From: Argentina anserina
Lineage: Eukaryota; Streptophyta; Magnoliopsida; Rosales; Rosaceae
DNA length: 64,000 nt
Reading direction: 5' to 3'
Assembly (NCBI RefSeq): GCF_933775445.1
Contig: NC_065873.1
Span: 10,788,001-10,852,000 of the forward strand
Shown: positions 24,471 to 36,726 of the stretch, in pieces
Layout: the number at the start of each line of letters is the position of its first letter
How positions within the stretch are numbered: position 1 is the stretch's first letter
Notes under the pieces: model-generated
Database searches by the model: none
The model's input: the letters and a program-made list of their open reading frames with translations, nothing else
What the model was told of the DNA's origin: nothing
Made by a program: the position numbers and the translations under genes

Positions 24471-25665
24471 CCGATATGATTCCTTGTTCGAGTATGATTC
24501 ATCATTTCCTATTTCTTTGTTTCTAACGTACTTATTCTTATTAGGAAAGAAAAATCCATGTTGGAGAAGGAAATCAATCATAGTTACGCAAGGAAAGATG
24601 ATAGACTGAAAATCAATTTCCTAGTAGGATAAGGAGAGGCCGTGCAGCATTGATGGTTTCCTATTGGGAGTTGGATTACAAAACCAAGTTGGAGATGGAT
24701 GTGTATATGAAGATATTTTCGTGTATATAAATCATAATTATGAAGGAGAATAAGATATGCACTTAGAAGCTCAATCCATGCAAGAATCAGAAAGCTATCA
24801 AGATTCATACTCCAACTTTGACGGGCTCCGCTGGACAGCTCAGATCGAATTAGAACACGTTCCTTATATGGATAGAAAGCTGTACGAGTCTATTTTATGT
24901 AGGATTTGGAATTGAATCAATATCTTTTTCCTATAGGGAGATATGACCGAATCATTACTCGAAGGAATGTGAGGTAAAATTGGGGCCTTCTTTCTCCTAT
25001 ATATATATATATATATATAAATCACCACTTTGCAAATTAGTATATTCCTACCTCTTTTTTATGGAAGTCAATGCGAAGGTTGCTTAAAGCCGGATGGACT
25101 ATAGGCGGAACATAAATTCTTGCACCAAAGAAAGTCAAAAAAAGGCTGCAACAAATAAATGAGAAGAGGTAAGAAAATTAAAGAAGTCATGCAGCAAAAA
25201 AATGAGAAGAGGTGAGAAAATCAAAGAAGGCTGCAGCAAATGAAGGAAGGAAAATCAAACAATGCTGCAACCAATACGATTCTTGCTCCCTCCCTAATTT
25301 AAAGGAGGAAATTCGTGCAAAACAAATCAGCATTAAATGAGAAAGAAGGTATGCAATTAATGTCCAATCCTTATCAGAATTAGAATTCTGCCAATGCACG
25401 TCATCCATTTTTGATGAACTCCCCTAGACAGCTCCCGATGATTCAGACAACGTATGATATATGAATAAAAAGCTACGAAAGTTTATTTTCCAATGCAATT
25501 GGAATCACATCAATAGCTATTTTCTAGCAAGCGTTATGACAACAACAAAACAAAAAGGTCAGCTCTGCCAAATTGACAAAATCTAGGATACCTAAACCAA
25601 TTTAGTCTCAACTTTGTGGACTTTGTGGCTGGCTTCCCTAGGGTTTTTCCTCTACAACTAAGTGA
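24471..25665 (+). repeat. Diverged LTR type 1 fragment
   Basis: Starts GATATGATTCCTTGTTCGAG and follows the R1 LTR from about LTR position 180 to 1150, keeping the duplicated GGGCTCC.CTGGACAGCTC module and the TTTGTGGACTTTGTGG block. It has many substitutions and small indels. Both LTR ends are absent, so no target duplication can be seen. It is much older than R1. Confidence 0.8.
24999..25019. repeat. (TA)n microsatellite
   Basis: About ten TA dinucleotides inside the old LTR fragment. Confidence 0.9.
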
Positions 25666-25900
25666 AGCAAGCAATTAATTGTAAAAATCATCTAAACTAA
25701 TTAGTTGTCTGATAAGGAACACACAATAAATGTGTGATTAGTATTTGTTGTCTAAAAGCCTTGTGCTGAGGAATTCTGCCAAGTGAGCTACTGTGCGTGC
25801 TGCCGAGAGTCACACTACGGAATTTAACTTGTTGTATGAATATTTCAGTAAGACAACACTGCCATAAACAACAGTTATATCCTACTTCACATCAACTATG
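25666..25900. other. Unassigned spacer between LTR fragment and Sat3
   Basis: About 235 bp with no open frame, no match to the neighbouring repeats and no tandem structure that I can see. Confidence 0.5.
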
Positions 25901-28270
25901 TAGGTACGAACTCTGGGTTTTAAAATAACTGTCAATTGGTCCACTATTTTCACACAATCTCTTTACCCATTGCTGAGGGTCGTAAGTCCACTCGATCTCG
26001 AATAATTTGGTGGTCGTTTACCCCCTCATTTGCACAAGTAAAAGTTCGTAGGTACAAACTTCGGGTTTTATAATAACTCAATTGGTTCACTCTTTTAGCA
26101 CTATCTCTTTACACATAGTTGAGGGTGGTGAAATGTAGATTTCCGCTCGATCTAGACCAATTCGGTGGTCGTTTGCACCCTCATTTATCCAACTCCAAGT
26201 TCATAGGTACAAACTCAGAGTTTTATAATAACTCTCAACTGCTTCTGTAATTTAGCAACATCTCTTTAACCTTTATTGAAGATGATGAAATGAATAAGTC
26301 CACTCAATTTCGTTCAATTCAGTGGTCATTTGCCCCTTCATTTTTCCAACTCTAATACGGTGGTTGTTTGCCCCATCATTTCTCCAACTCTCAATTGGTT
26401 CACTTTTTTAGCACCATCTCTTTACCAGATGTTGAGGGTGGGGATAAGAGAAAGTCTACTTGATCTCGTCCAATTCAATGGTCGTTTACCCCCTCATTTC
26501 TCACACTCCAAGTTCGTTGGTATAAACTATGGGTTTTATAATAACTCTCAATTGGTTGACTCTTTTAGCACCATCTCTTTACCCATAATTATGGGCGGTG
26601 AAATAAAGAGTTTCACTCGATCTCGTCCAATTTAATGCTCAAATGCCCCCTCCTTTCTACAATTCCATGTTCGTAGGCACGAACTCCGGATTTTATAATA
26701 ACTCTTAATTGGTTCACTCTTTTAACACCATCTCCTTAACCATTGTTGTCTTTTTTTTTTAAATGAGTAAGTGCGCTCAATCTCTTGTAATTCGGTGGTC
26801 GTTTGCCCCTTATTTTCCCAAGTCAAAGTTCGTAGGTAAGAAATCAATGTTTGACAATAACTGTTAAACCCACTGGATCTAATCCAATTCAGTCGTCGTT
26901 TACCCCCTCATTTCTCCAACTCTAAGTTCATAGGTACGAACTACGGGTATTATAATAACTCTCAATTAGTTTAGTATTTTGGCACCATGTCTTTACCCAT
27001 TGTTGTGGGTCAGGGTTTTAATAAGCCCGCTCGATCTCATCAAAATTGGCGGTCGTTTGTCCCCTTATATGTCGATGTAAAAGGTTTGTAGGTACGAACT
27101 CCAGGTTTTATTATATTTCTCAATTAGTTCACTCTTTTAGGACCATCTCGTTACCCATTTTTTAGGGTGGGGAAATGTGTAAGTCCGCTCGATCTCGACT
27201 AATTTGGTGGTTGTTTGCTCTGTCATTTGTCCAAGTAAAAGTTTATAGTTTCAAACTCAGGGTTTTATAATTACTCTTAATAGGTTCACTCTTTTAATAC
27301 CATCTCTTTACCTATTGTCGAGGCTGGTGCAATGAGTATCTCCGCTCGATCTCGTCCAATTCAGTGATCGTTATCCCCCTCATTTCTCAAACTCCAAGAA
27401 CTTCGGGTTTTATAATAACTCTCGTCCAATTTGGAACTCATTTCCCCCCTTATTTCTCCAACTCTAAGTTCGTAGTTATGATCACCGAGTTTTATAATTA
27501 CTCCCAATTGATTAACACTTTTAGAACTATCTCTTTACCAACTATTGAGGGTGGTGAAATGAGTAAGTCCGCTCCATCTCCTCCAATTTAGTGGTCATCT
27601 GCCCCCTAATTTCTCCAACTCCAAGTTCGTAGGTACGAACTCCGGGTTTTATAATAACTCTCAATCAATTCACTCTTTAAGCACCATCTCTTTACGCATT
27701 GTTGATGGAGGTGAAATGCAGAGTTCCGCTCGATCTCGTCCAATTCGATGGGCATTGCCCCCTTATTTCTCCAACTCTAAGTTCGTAGTTATGATCTCCT
27801 GCTTTTATAATAACTCTCATTTGGTTAACTCGTTAGAACCATTTCTTTACCCACTATTGAGGGTGGTGAAATGAGTAAATCCACTCGATCTCGTCAAATT
27901 CGGTGGTGGTTTGATCCATCATTTGTCCAAGTAAAAGTTTGTAGTTACGAACTCCGGGTTTTATAATTACTCTTAATTGGGTCACTCTTTTAGCACCATC
28001 TCTTTTCCTATTGTTGAGGCTAGTGAAATGAGTATGTCCGCTCGAACTTGTCCAATTTGGTGGTTGTTTGCCCCCTCATATATCCAATTCCATGTTCATT
28101 GGTACGAACACCGGGTTTCATAATTACTCTCAATTGGTTCACTCTTTAAGCACCATGTCATTACCCATAGTTGAGGGTCGTGGAATGAAGAGTTTCGCTC
28201 GATCTCGTCTAACTAAGTAGTCGTTTCCCTCCCTCATTTCTCCTACTCCGAGTTCGTATGTATGAACTCC
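25901..28270. repeat. Sat3 tandem repeat, left half
   Basis: Degenerate repeat of about 155 bp (TAGGTAC-type landmarks at 25,901, 26,049, 26,204 and later 27,630, 27,786, 27,942, 28,099). Typical words are GAACTCCGGGTTTTATAATA, CCATCTCTTTACCCATTG and CCGCTCGATCTCGTCCAATT. It is unrelated to Sat1 and Sat2. Copies are diverged and some are partly deleted. It ends with ACTCC (28,266-28,270), the left target duplication of element A. Confidence 0.9.
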
Positions 28271-29291
28271 TGATAGGAGCACAAAGTGTGACGTTCTTAA
28301 TGTATATATGCCCTATTCTTATGCTTTGTTACTTCTTATTTAGTTGTTTTAGGTTCATATTTGTCATTTTTATCTTCTAAGGAGAGCTATTTCGAATTTA
28401 GATGAATTGATGATGAAATTGTGCTAAGTGTTAGAACTCCTTATTAAGCTAGGATTCCTTACTCGACTAGGATTCTACTTTCCTATTTTCATTCTTTCAT
28501 ATTCCTTAATCGTCGATTTCTTTTTAGGAAAGACAAATCATATTTGGAAAGGAAGTAGTGATGCCGTGATGCATTCCTAGTGAGACAAGGAAATCATGTC
28601 CGAGTTGAAGAAGGAGAAGAAGAGGCCGGCCTAGCTATTCCTAGTTGAACAATGAGAGATGCCGTGCAGCCCATATGTGTTCTCCCTATTGGATTTGGTT
28701 TCCTACATCAAGATTGATTTGGTTTCCTACATCAAGTTGGATTTGGAGTACATGAATCAAAATCCATATCAAAGAAGATTTCAGCTTCCCAATTGGACTC
28801 TATCTCCTACAAGGGACGGCAAAGAGGGTTTAATATGTTGATTTCTCTATGTGATATGTAATTGCATGATGAATTGGTATGTTAGATTTCGTAGCAAGAC
28901 AAGTAGTTAAGCTCGAATGTATCCATGTATTAGGAACCAAGTAGGAACTTGATGCATGATCGAACTTAATTTGAAACCTTGATACCTACGGCGTGAACAT
29001 GATTGAGCATGGAATTCGATGGCTTTTGTTCTTACATGATTTGTTTGGTGATTGTTTATGTGTTGGTTGGTTGATCACATGTATATATTAGTTTAGGTTG
29101 TATTTACTGTTTTTATATCTCAATCCAATCATATAAATCAAAATCCTTTATAGCTTTATGAATTTGTGTTAAATGTTTGTGATTCTAAGCCCTGGATGGA
29201 TCCCCGGTTTGTGAACGATACCCTATTGCTTTATACTACTAACGATGCTTACAGGGTTAAATATTGATTTCGAGTAATCGAGCAATCATCA
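28271..29291 (+). repeat. Element A 5' LTR
   Basis: 1,021 bp. It shares both ends with LTR type 2 (C, D, E) but lacks about 550 bp in the middle, including the TATA box found in C at 37,741 and 44,979. It contains LTR-derived small frames only. The start TGATAGGAGC and TGACGTTC are intact; the matching position in the 3' LTR reads TAACGTTC. Confidence 0.92.
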
Positions 29292-29293
29292 AA

Positions 29294-29313
29294 TGGCGCC
29301 GTTGCCGGGGATC
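29294..29313 (+). other. Element A primer-binding site (tRNA-Asp)
   Basis: TGGCGCCGTTGCCGGGGATC, two bases after the LTR, identical to the site in R1. Confidence 0.9.
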
Positions 29314-30183
29314 CATAAAGATGGATCCCAAATCTTTTAATTTCGAATTCATTGTTTATATTGTACATTTGTATATTCTTATCTTATTTTCTTGTAACAT
29401 ATAGTAATTTTATCTTAGGATGTTGCTTTGATTGAAGACTTTTGTGAAAACTTTTTGAACGAAAACCTTGTATGTTCTTGTATGATTTTTGTATTCTTTC
29501 ATGCAATGAAGAGTGAGAGAGTTCGACACTGTCCTGCCACCACCAAAGAAGGCTGTGCCTTCCAATGACAAGGATGCCGTGTCCTTGTCCCAAGTTGATC
29601 ATGCCATGCATGACAAAGGTAAGTTTTCTAACTCATGTGGATTAGCTTCAACTAATGTTCTTGCTTGTGTACATTCCCCAATAGGTTGATGCTACCACCA
29701 ATGCTTAACGGATCCATGGAGTAAATTAAGTGATGACAAGATCAATTCCTAGTTTGATTAGGAGAGGAGTGGCCATGACACTCCTAGTTGAACAAGGAAA
29801 GCGGCCGTGTGTCATCAAGAAGGAGATTCCCATCCGGATTGGGATTTCCAAAAGTAGAGGGAGACATGGATTCCTAGTTGAGTTAGGAAAGGGAAGTTAC
29901 TGTGAGAAGAAGTCCTAGTTGAAGTGGGAGAAGCCATGCCGTGTGTTATCAATGAAGAATTCAAATTCGGACTTGGATTCCAAGTAGGAGTGGGAAAAGA
30001 TTTCCATGTCCTTGTAGGTTTCTTTCTACCTCATGGAAAGGGATTGAGATTGCTCTATATATAGAGAGCACGGGTTCAACATAATAGTTCATCCTTTTTC
30101 CAAACATTCACGAGCTCATAAGAAAGAGAGGAAGGCTACCACATTCGGTTCACTCAATTCATAAGAAGACTTGCAAGTGTGCA
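29314..30183 (+). other. Element A leader between primer site and gag
   Basis: About 870 bp without a long frame. 29,720-30,060 has many CCTAGTTGA and GGAAAG words and resembles the U3 of an LTR more than a leader. It is followed by a TATA box at 30,055 and a CT/GA-rich stretch up to the gag ATG. Confidence 0.6.
30055..30064 (+). promoter_or_regulatory. Internal TATA box upstream of element A gag
   Basis: CTATATATAG lies about 120 bp before the gag ATG, in a setting that looks like an LTR promoter with short 5' UTR. Since the A LTRs lack the TATA-bearing segment of their family, this may be the working promoter for gag. That is inference from position and motif only. Confidence 0.4.
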
Positions 30184-31113
30184 ATGGAGGTGTTTGCGTT
30201 TCGTGAAGACAATATATTTCCAGAGAGGGACAGCCCTGCGTTTCATCCTAGGTGCATTGTGTTGCCAGCTCCTAGGCATAATCATACTCGTATGGAGGTC
30301 ACATACAAAATTCTGAAGACCATGCCGCTCTTCAGAGGGTTTACGATTGAGAAAGCTGATGTTCATATATTTCTTTTTGAGTCGAAGGTGCAACATGCTA
30401 TTCAGTCCATGGAACGTGTAGACTTGGAGTTATTGTATCTTGAGGTGTTTCCCTTCACTCTAGTTGACAAAGCAAGAGAGTGGTTGCACTCTATTCCAGA
30501 GAATTCCATCCGATCATGGGATGAGCTTAAAGGAGTATTTCTCAAGGAGTTCTTGCTCACGGCAAGAAGAGCAAGGATGAGAGAGATGATTCGAGCATGC
30601 AAACAAGAAGATGATGAGCCTTACCACAAGTACTTAAAGAGATTTCAAGAAGTAGTAGCACCGTTAGACTATGACATGAACCAACATGCGTTGACTAGTA
30701 CTTTCTACCAAGGTCTACTAAGGGATTGTCAAGAGTATATTGATTCATTTTCACCAAGAGGCTTCACGAACCTTGAGGTAGGAGATAGGATCATGCATAT
30801 TGGAGTACTTGGAGAAAGAAGGGATAGTATGGTTTCAACGTCATACTCTAGGGTGAGTGGTACTTCTCGGTTCAAGGGAGTGGAGATGGATGGAAGGAAA
30901 GCATGGAAGTATGGGAACACTCGAGACTATTTGAAACCTCTGGTTGGCATGAAGAGGAAAGGTAGACCGGCTAGAGTTAAGACTACACCCACAAGAGCGG
31001 AGCACCGCCGAGACAAGATGATCAATGAAATGCAACAATATATTTTGAAATTGGCAAAATCGCATAGGGAGCGAAAGGATCTTGTGGAGGAGATTTGTGC
31101 TAGCTCTAAATAA
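30184..31113 (+). CDS. Gag-like capsid protein of element A
   Basis: 309 codons from ATG at 30,184 to TAA at 31,111-31,113. Residues about 86-185 form a retrotransposon gag (capsid) domain. Recognisable features are the block around FPFTLVDKAREWLHS (90-104), the SWDELKGVFLKEF segment (111-123), and the EPYHKYLKRFQEVV and FYQGLL blocks. The C-terminal third is basic (KRKGRPARVK region). No CCHC zinc knuckle is visible. Gag would assemble cytoplasmic virus-like particles that package element RNA. No pol follows. The reading frame continues beyond the TAA for 10 further codons up to the insertion point of element B and resumes in frame at 35,036, so the original protein was probably longer or read through the stop. 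The alternative is that TAA is the true end. Confidence 0.85.
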   Translation: MEVFAFREDNIFPERDSPAFHPRCIVLPAPRHNHTRMEVTYKILKTMPLFRGFTIEKADVHIFLFESKVQHAIQSMERVDLELLYLEVFPFTLVDKAREWLHSIPENSIRSWDELKGVFLKEFLLTARRARMREMIRACKQEDDEPYHKYLKRFQEVVAPLDYDMNQHALTSTFYQGLLRDCQEYIDSFSPRGFTNLEVGDRIMHIGVLGERRDSMVSTSYSRVSGTSRFKGVEMDGRKAWKYGNTRDYLKPLVGMKRKGRPARVKTTPTRAEHRRDKMINEMQQYILKLAKSHRERKDLVEEICASSK

Positions 31114-31145
31114 AGGAGAAAGGAACTTACAATTGAAGAGGTGGA

Positions 31146-33350
31146 TGATCGGTTCGATTACTCGAGATCAATATTAACCCTGTAAGCATCGTTAGTAGTA
31201 TAAAGCAAGAGGGTATCGCTCACAACCGGGGATCCAACCAGGGTAAAGAATCACAAACATTTAACAATGAATTCATACGAGTTTAAAAGAGTTTGATATA
31301 TAGGATCGGGTTGAAAGATAAAAACAGAAAATAAAACCTAAACTAATATATACATGTGATCAACCAAACAACACATAAACATCACCAAACAAATCGTCAC
31401 AAGTAGCTTCAAAATCATAATCTCATCCTATGCAAACACCGAGCCTTAGCGGATAAGTATTGAGTGAACAAACAACAACCTAATACCGAACCAGGTTACT
31501 TAGCGCATCCCTAACTCGAAACATGGCCTGGTAATCCTATCTTAGCGCTTAGAAATTACAAGGTAACATGTCATTCTCAATCTTACCACTTCATTGATTC
31601 ATCTCTTATCTAATTACTTAGCGCATCTTAGATAACAACGAATCATGGTTAATTCCTAGTGATTACTAACAAGTCAAGCATGTCACTTACTTTAACAAGT
31701 TAACAAAAACACTTAAGAATCCTACATGCAAAACTAACTTAGCGCCTTGAATCACATATGGTTAACACACAAGAAAGAGAATCATTAAATCATTGAATTA
31801 TAAACTCACGACATCTACATAGAAATCATAGAAAACAAAATCATAACTACTTTATAACATCTAGCAAAATCGTAAACTACATAAGAGTATTCCACAAATT
31901 CGGAACTAGCCAAAAACATAAACACAACATCACATAAAGAATCCAAACGGAAAACATAAGTGAAGAAGTAACGAGTTACACTTTGTAAATCTCCTTAGCG
32001 GTATCAAAACAAGGCAGCACGGCTTCAACTTGAATGGCAATCCTAGGCGTAGCGCTTTGGATCGAATGGAATGAAGGGAAGATGGTGTTTTCGCCTTGAA
32101 TGGCTTTGAGGATGATGAGTAGTGTTTAAGGCAGAGCTTTGGCAAGTCTTGTGAGCAAGGTTGATGATCATTTTATGTGGAAATGAGGTGCTATATATAG
32201 AGGAAGAAAACCAAGGGAGGATGGCCACAAAGTCCACAAAGTTGAAACCAAATTGGTTGAGGTTTCCTAGATTCGGCAGATCTGACCTTTGTCCATTGTT
32301 GTGGCCATAACTTTCTCTAGAAAATAGATATTGAGATGATTCCAACTGGCAATTTCAACTCGACTTCCGTGGCTTTTCATCCATATATCATCCATTTTCT
32401 CAATCATTCTGAGCTGTCCAGGGGAACTCGTCAAAGTTGGATGATCTGCTGTGCCAGAATTCTGATTTCTATAAGGATTGCATATCTTTTGCATTAATTG
32501 CATATCTTCTTCCTCCTTTAATGCTGATTTCTTTTGCACAAATTTCTTCCTTTGAATTAGGGAGGCAGCAAAAGTCTTAATTGTTGCAGCCATGTTTGAT
32601 TTTTCTTACCTCTCCTCATTAAATTTGGTGCATGCCTTCTTTGACTTTCTTGCCTCTTCTCATTTAATTTGCTGCATGCCTTCTTTGACATTATTTGGTG
32701 CAGGGATTTATGGACATTCTGATACATATTTGTGCTCTATATGCAGGAGGAACAAAGTCCCAAGTTTCCCTCATAGCCCTTGGATCAAAAGCAAATCAAT
32801 GGCTGAGATAATTCTGTCGAGCTCATTGGACCTCCGAGTAATGATTCGGTCATATCTCCCTGTAGGAATAAGATATTGATTTTATTCTAAATCCTACAGA
32901 AACTAGACTCACACAGCTTTCTATCCATATAAGGTAGGTCTTCTAACTCGATTGGAGCTATCCAGGGGAACCCGTGAAAGTTGGACTACGAATCTTGACA
33001 GCATTTTGATTTCTTGCATGGATTGGGATTTTAAGTGTATTTTCTTCTCTTTCCTTGTGGAACTAGGATTGCTTTCCTTCTCCAACATGGATTTGTATTT
33101 CCTAATAAGAATAAGTATGTTAGAAACAAAGAAATACGACAGGATGAATCCTACTCGAACAAGGAATCATATCTCAACAAGGATTATTAACACTTAGCAC
33201 GATTTCATCATCAATTCACTCATAATTGATATAAGCTCTACCTAGACACTTATTCTTACAAAAGAAACTAAAACATACTAAATAAGAGGTAACAAAGAGT
33301 AAGAATAGGGCATAATCACATTAAGAACGTCACACTTTGTGCTCCTATCA
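31146..33350 (-). repeat. Element B 3' LTR (type 1)
   Basis: 2,205 bp, starts TGATCGGTTC and ends GCTCCTATCA on the plus strand, which is the reverse complement of the R1 LTR with many small differences. The six CGCTAAG motifs of R1 are all kept here as CTTAGCG (31,445, 31,499, 31,541, 31,617, 31,738, 31,994). Confidence 0.93.
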
Positions 33351-34708
33351 ACAACCCCACACTTAAACTTTGCTAGTCCCTTAGCAAACACTAGAAAGGG
33401 AAATCAAAACATAAATCAAAAATCAATACAACTAAACTAATGACTCAACTATAATGCCTTCAACATTTTGTCTCAGAGATCTTCAATCTCATAGCATCAA
33501 GAATAATACTTAATCGAAATAGATAGAATGAATTCAATGGTTAATAAACATGAGATCTTGCATAACAAGTAAGACATGGCAGAAACATAGGTGATATTAA
33601 GCTCAACATGTTCAAAACAAGTTCAAATTCAACTCATAAGGGATATGCACTCCGAATATTTTATCTTAGGAACATGGCATATGCTTAAAAGCTTTTCACA
33701 CATAAGAGTTATGAACACATAGTGAATTCGAAAACCTCATGAAAGATACCAATCATATGCACAAATGAACCCAAACCATATACTTACTCATGAAACAAAC
33801 TCCACAAATCAAGAGCTACTCATTTTAAGAATCATGTGGATCTTTATAAAAGGTAGGTTTAGGCTCGGTAAGGATATCATTTTCTTAGGTAAAAGGAATC
33901 ACAAAGGTCATCCTCAAGACTTAGCAGAGCAAGAATCATTCACCTTATGTCGCCATACTCCATAAAACAATGGCCAATTTTATCATGTTGGACCCATTCT
34001 TCACTTTAAACATTGTGAAAACGAACAAAGGCTAAAGTACAACAATATTGAGCCTTCAACAAATACATCACAACTCCAAATTCACATCAAACATAACTAT
34101 GTCGTAACTTCTTTGTATATATATATTGTTTTTCTTTCAAGCCGTGTTCATGTATTTTTTTTTTTTTTTCTTCTCACGGCATCTTTCTATTTTTTCTTCA
34201 TTCTTTTCACCTTTTTCTTAAGGCACAAATACATACATAGCATAACTCCACACTTGAATCAAATCATCACTCCATATTAAGACCACGAATCGGCTCAGCC
34301 AAGCCTTAAAGACAAGGTAGAGATATAACTATACTAAGCAAGGATAAAACATGTTGGTAATGAAAGAAAATGCTTAACGTAGGCTCAAAAGGGTTAACAC
34401 TAAGGTGTCCCAATCAGGGCTCAAATAAGGCATACGGCTTTTTGGTTTCAGTGGTGGAATCCTAAAAAGATCCAACAATCCTTTTCAAAATCAGAGTATA
34501 TTATGATAAAAGTTTTGAAAGTTTCACAAAGTAAGTTCTAGCATTCTCTAGTTCATTGCAATTCTACGGTATATGAATTGATCAAAATAGATGTAATGAG
34601 GTTATATAGCCAAGAAACGGTAGAATAAACTCTCTAAAGAAAGGCACATATATGGCTCGAAACTCACAAAGGTTACATGAATTTAAACAAGTAAGGAATT
34701 TCATTGTA
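33351..34708 (-). other. Element B internal remnant (3' non-coding block)
   Basis: Matches R1 positions about 4985-6332 in reverse, starting with the polypurine tract (ACAACCCCACACTT). It holds no open frame of note. It includes a run of T at about 34,148. Confidence 0.85.
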
Positions 34709-35030
34709 TTTTAAGTGTATTTTCTTCTCTTTCCTTGTGGAACTAGGATTGCTTTCCTTCTCCAACATGGATTTGTATTTCCTAATAAGAATAAGTATGT
34801 TAGAAACAAAGAAATACGACAGGATGAATCCTACTCGAACAAGGAATCATATCTCAACAAGGATTATTAACACTTAGCACGATTTCATCATCAATTCACT
34901 CATAATTGATATAAGCTCTACCTAGACACTTATTCTTACAAAAAAAACTAAAACATACTAAATAAGAGGTAACAAAGAGTAAGAATAGGGCAGAATCACA
35001 TTAAGAACGTCACACTTTGTGCTCCTATTA
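34709..35030 (-). repeat. Element B truncated 5' LTR
   Basis: 322 bp matching 33,030-33,350 at a fixed offset of about 1,680 bp. Differences seen: AAAAGAAAC/AAAAAAAAC, GGGCATA/GGGCAGA and the terminal CA/TA. The left edge is an internal deletion breakpoint, not a natural end. Confidence 0.9.
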
Positions 35031-35035
35031 GTGGA

Positions 35036-35210
35036 GTCTTACAGCCGTGTGAATGAAGAAGAGGAAGAAGAAGATACGAGTTTGAAGGAAGAATTGGATT
35101 CGAGCTATAAGAGCAATGCTTCGGACTCGAGTGAAGATGAGGAGGATAATGGCAACATCATGATTATATTTTCTGATGATGAGGAGGATGAACATGTCGT
35201 GTTCTTCTAG
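35036..35210 (+). pseudogene. Acidic C-terminal tail of the element A gag frame, split off by element B
   Basis: 58 codons ending TAG at 35,208, very rich in Glu, Asp and Ser. Removing B and one GTGGA copy places it in the same frame as the gag gene, 10 codons after the TAA at 31,111. It is not an independent gene: the apparent start at 35,019 lies in the end of element B. Acidic tails are seen in some retroelement proteins, but no function is assigned. Confidence 0.6.
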
Positions 35211-36726
35211 TGGATGAAGATGAAGAAGTCTAGGCTATAGACTCTAAACTTAAGCCAATGAAGGAGCTATCAACTAGTGTTTGCATTTTCTTATCCCTTA
35301 TCTCTTTTTAATTTTCGTTACTTATCATATTGTACATTGAGGGCAATGTAAGTTTTAAGTGTGGGGTGGGGTATACATCATTCGTTGTATTTTATTATTT
35401 GATGCTCATGTGTTTCAATTTTATTGTTTTGATTTTCGATTTTTAGTTTGAATTTTTGAGTTTGTTTTTCGATTTTGAGTTGTTTTGTTTTGTTTTGAGT
35501 CCTAGGTATGCCTTTAACTGTCTAGGATGCGTTGATCTTTGAATTTATGGTTGATAGATGATCATGATATTGAAATGAACTTCATTGTTATTTGATGGTT
35601 AATCGATGTGTAGATTTTGTACGAACATGTAGTAGATGAGGATTTTGAAACTTAGGTACAAAATGAGCATGTTCTTTAATTGTTTGAATTCATGTAACCT
35701 ATGTGAGATTCGAGCCATATATATGTGCCTTTCTTTGGAGAGTTGTATTCTATCGTTTCTTGGCTTTATAACCTCATTATATCTATTTTGATCAATTCAT
35801 ATGCCATAGAATTGCAATGAACTAGAGAATGCTAGAACTTACTTTGTGAAACTTTCGAAGCTTTATGTCATAATATACTCTGATTTTGAAAATGATTGTT
35901 GGATCTTTGTAGGATTTCCACCACTTAAGCCAAAAAGCCGTATTCCCTATTTGAGACCTGCTTGGGACACCTCAGTGTTAACCCTTTTGAGCCTACATTA
36001 AGCCTTTTCTTTCATTACCAACATGTTATATCCTTGCTTAGTATAGTTATATCTCTACCTTGTCTTTTAGGCTTGGCAGAGCCGATTCTTGGAGTTAATA
36101 TGGAGTGATGATGTGATTCAAGTGTGGGGTTATGCTATTGTATGTAAGTATGCCATGAAAAGAGTATGGAAAAGAGAAAAATTGAAAGATGCCGTGTGAA
36201 AAGAAAAGAAAAGATTCATGATGCATGGTTAAGAAGAAATGATGAATGACAAGAAAGTATGAAAAGATGTCACGGCATGGCAATTGTTTTGGTGAATTTA
36301 GAGTTGTGATGTATTTGTTGAAGGATCAATAATGTATACTTTAGCCTTTGTTCGTTTTCACAATGTTTAAAGTGAAGAATGGGTCCAACATGATGATATT
36401 TGGCCCTTGTTTTATGGAGTATGGCGACATAAGGTGGATGTTTTGCTCTGCTAAGTCTTGAGGATGACCTTTGTGATTCCTTTATCGTGAAAAATATATC
36501 CATGCCGAGCCTAAGCCTATCTCTTTTCTAAAGATCCGCATGATTCTTAAAATGAGTAGCTCTTGATCTGTGGAGTTTGTTTCATGAGTAAGCATATGGT
36601 TTGGGTTCATTTGTGCATATGATTGGTATCTTTCATGAGGTTTTCGATTTCACTATGTTCATAACTTTTGTGTGTGAAAAGCTTTTAAGCATATGCCATG
36701 TTCTTGAGAGAAAAGATTTGGAGTGC
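35211..36726 (+). other. Element A 3' non-coding block, first part
   Basis: Homologous to R1 from about 4690 and, antisense, to C 38,600-40,080. It carries G-rich AAGTGTGGGG motifs at about 35,357 and 36,120. It has no coding frame and is interrupted at 36,726 by element C. AGTGC at 36,722-36,726 is the left target duplication of C. Confidence 0.8.

Larger units (their letters stand above)
31146..35030 (-). mobile_element. B: deleted LTR type 1 element inside element A
   Basis: Reverse-oriented relative of R1 with target duplication GTGGA (31,141-31,145 and 35,031-35,035). It has a full 2,205-bp 3' LTR (31,146-33,350), 1.36 kb of internal sequence, and only the first 322 bp of the 5' LTR (34,709-35,030). 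The LTR 3' part, primer site and 5' internal region are gone, equivalent to R1 positions about 785-4985. Its last base pair reads TA instead of CA. The 322-bp overlap of the LTRs differs at about three positions. No coding capacity. Confidence 0.92.

Noticed and set aside
26330..27591. Frames of 75-101 codons in Sat3
   Set aside because: They share wording with each other because they translate the same 155-bp repeat in the frame with fewest stops.
28271..29291. Pairing the LTR at 28,271 with the C 5' LTR as one element
   Set aside because: Target duplications and orientation pair 28,271 with 45,833/48,430 (ACTCC) and C with itself (AGTGC).
35019..35210. Acidic 63-codon frame as a separate small gene
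   Set aside because: Its apparent start lies in the end of element B, and the rest continues the element A gag frame.
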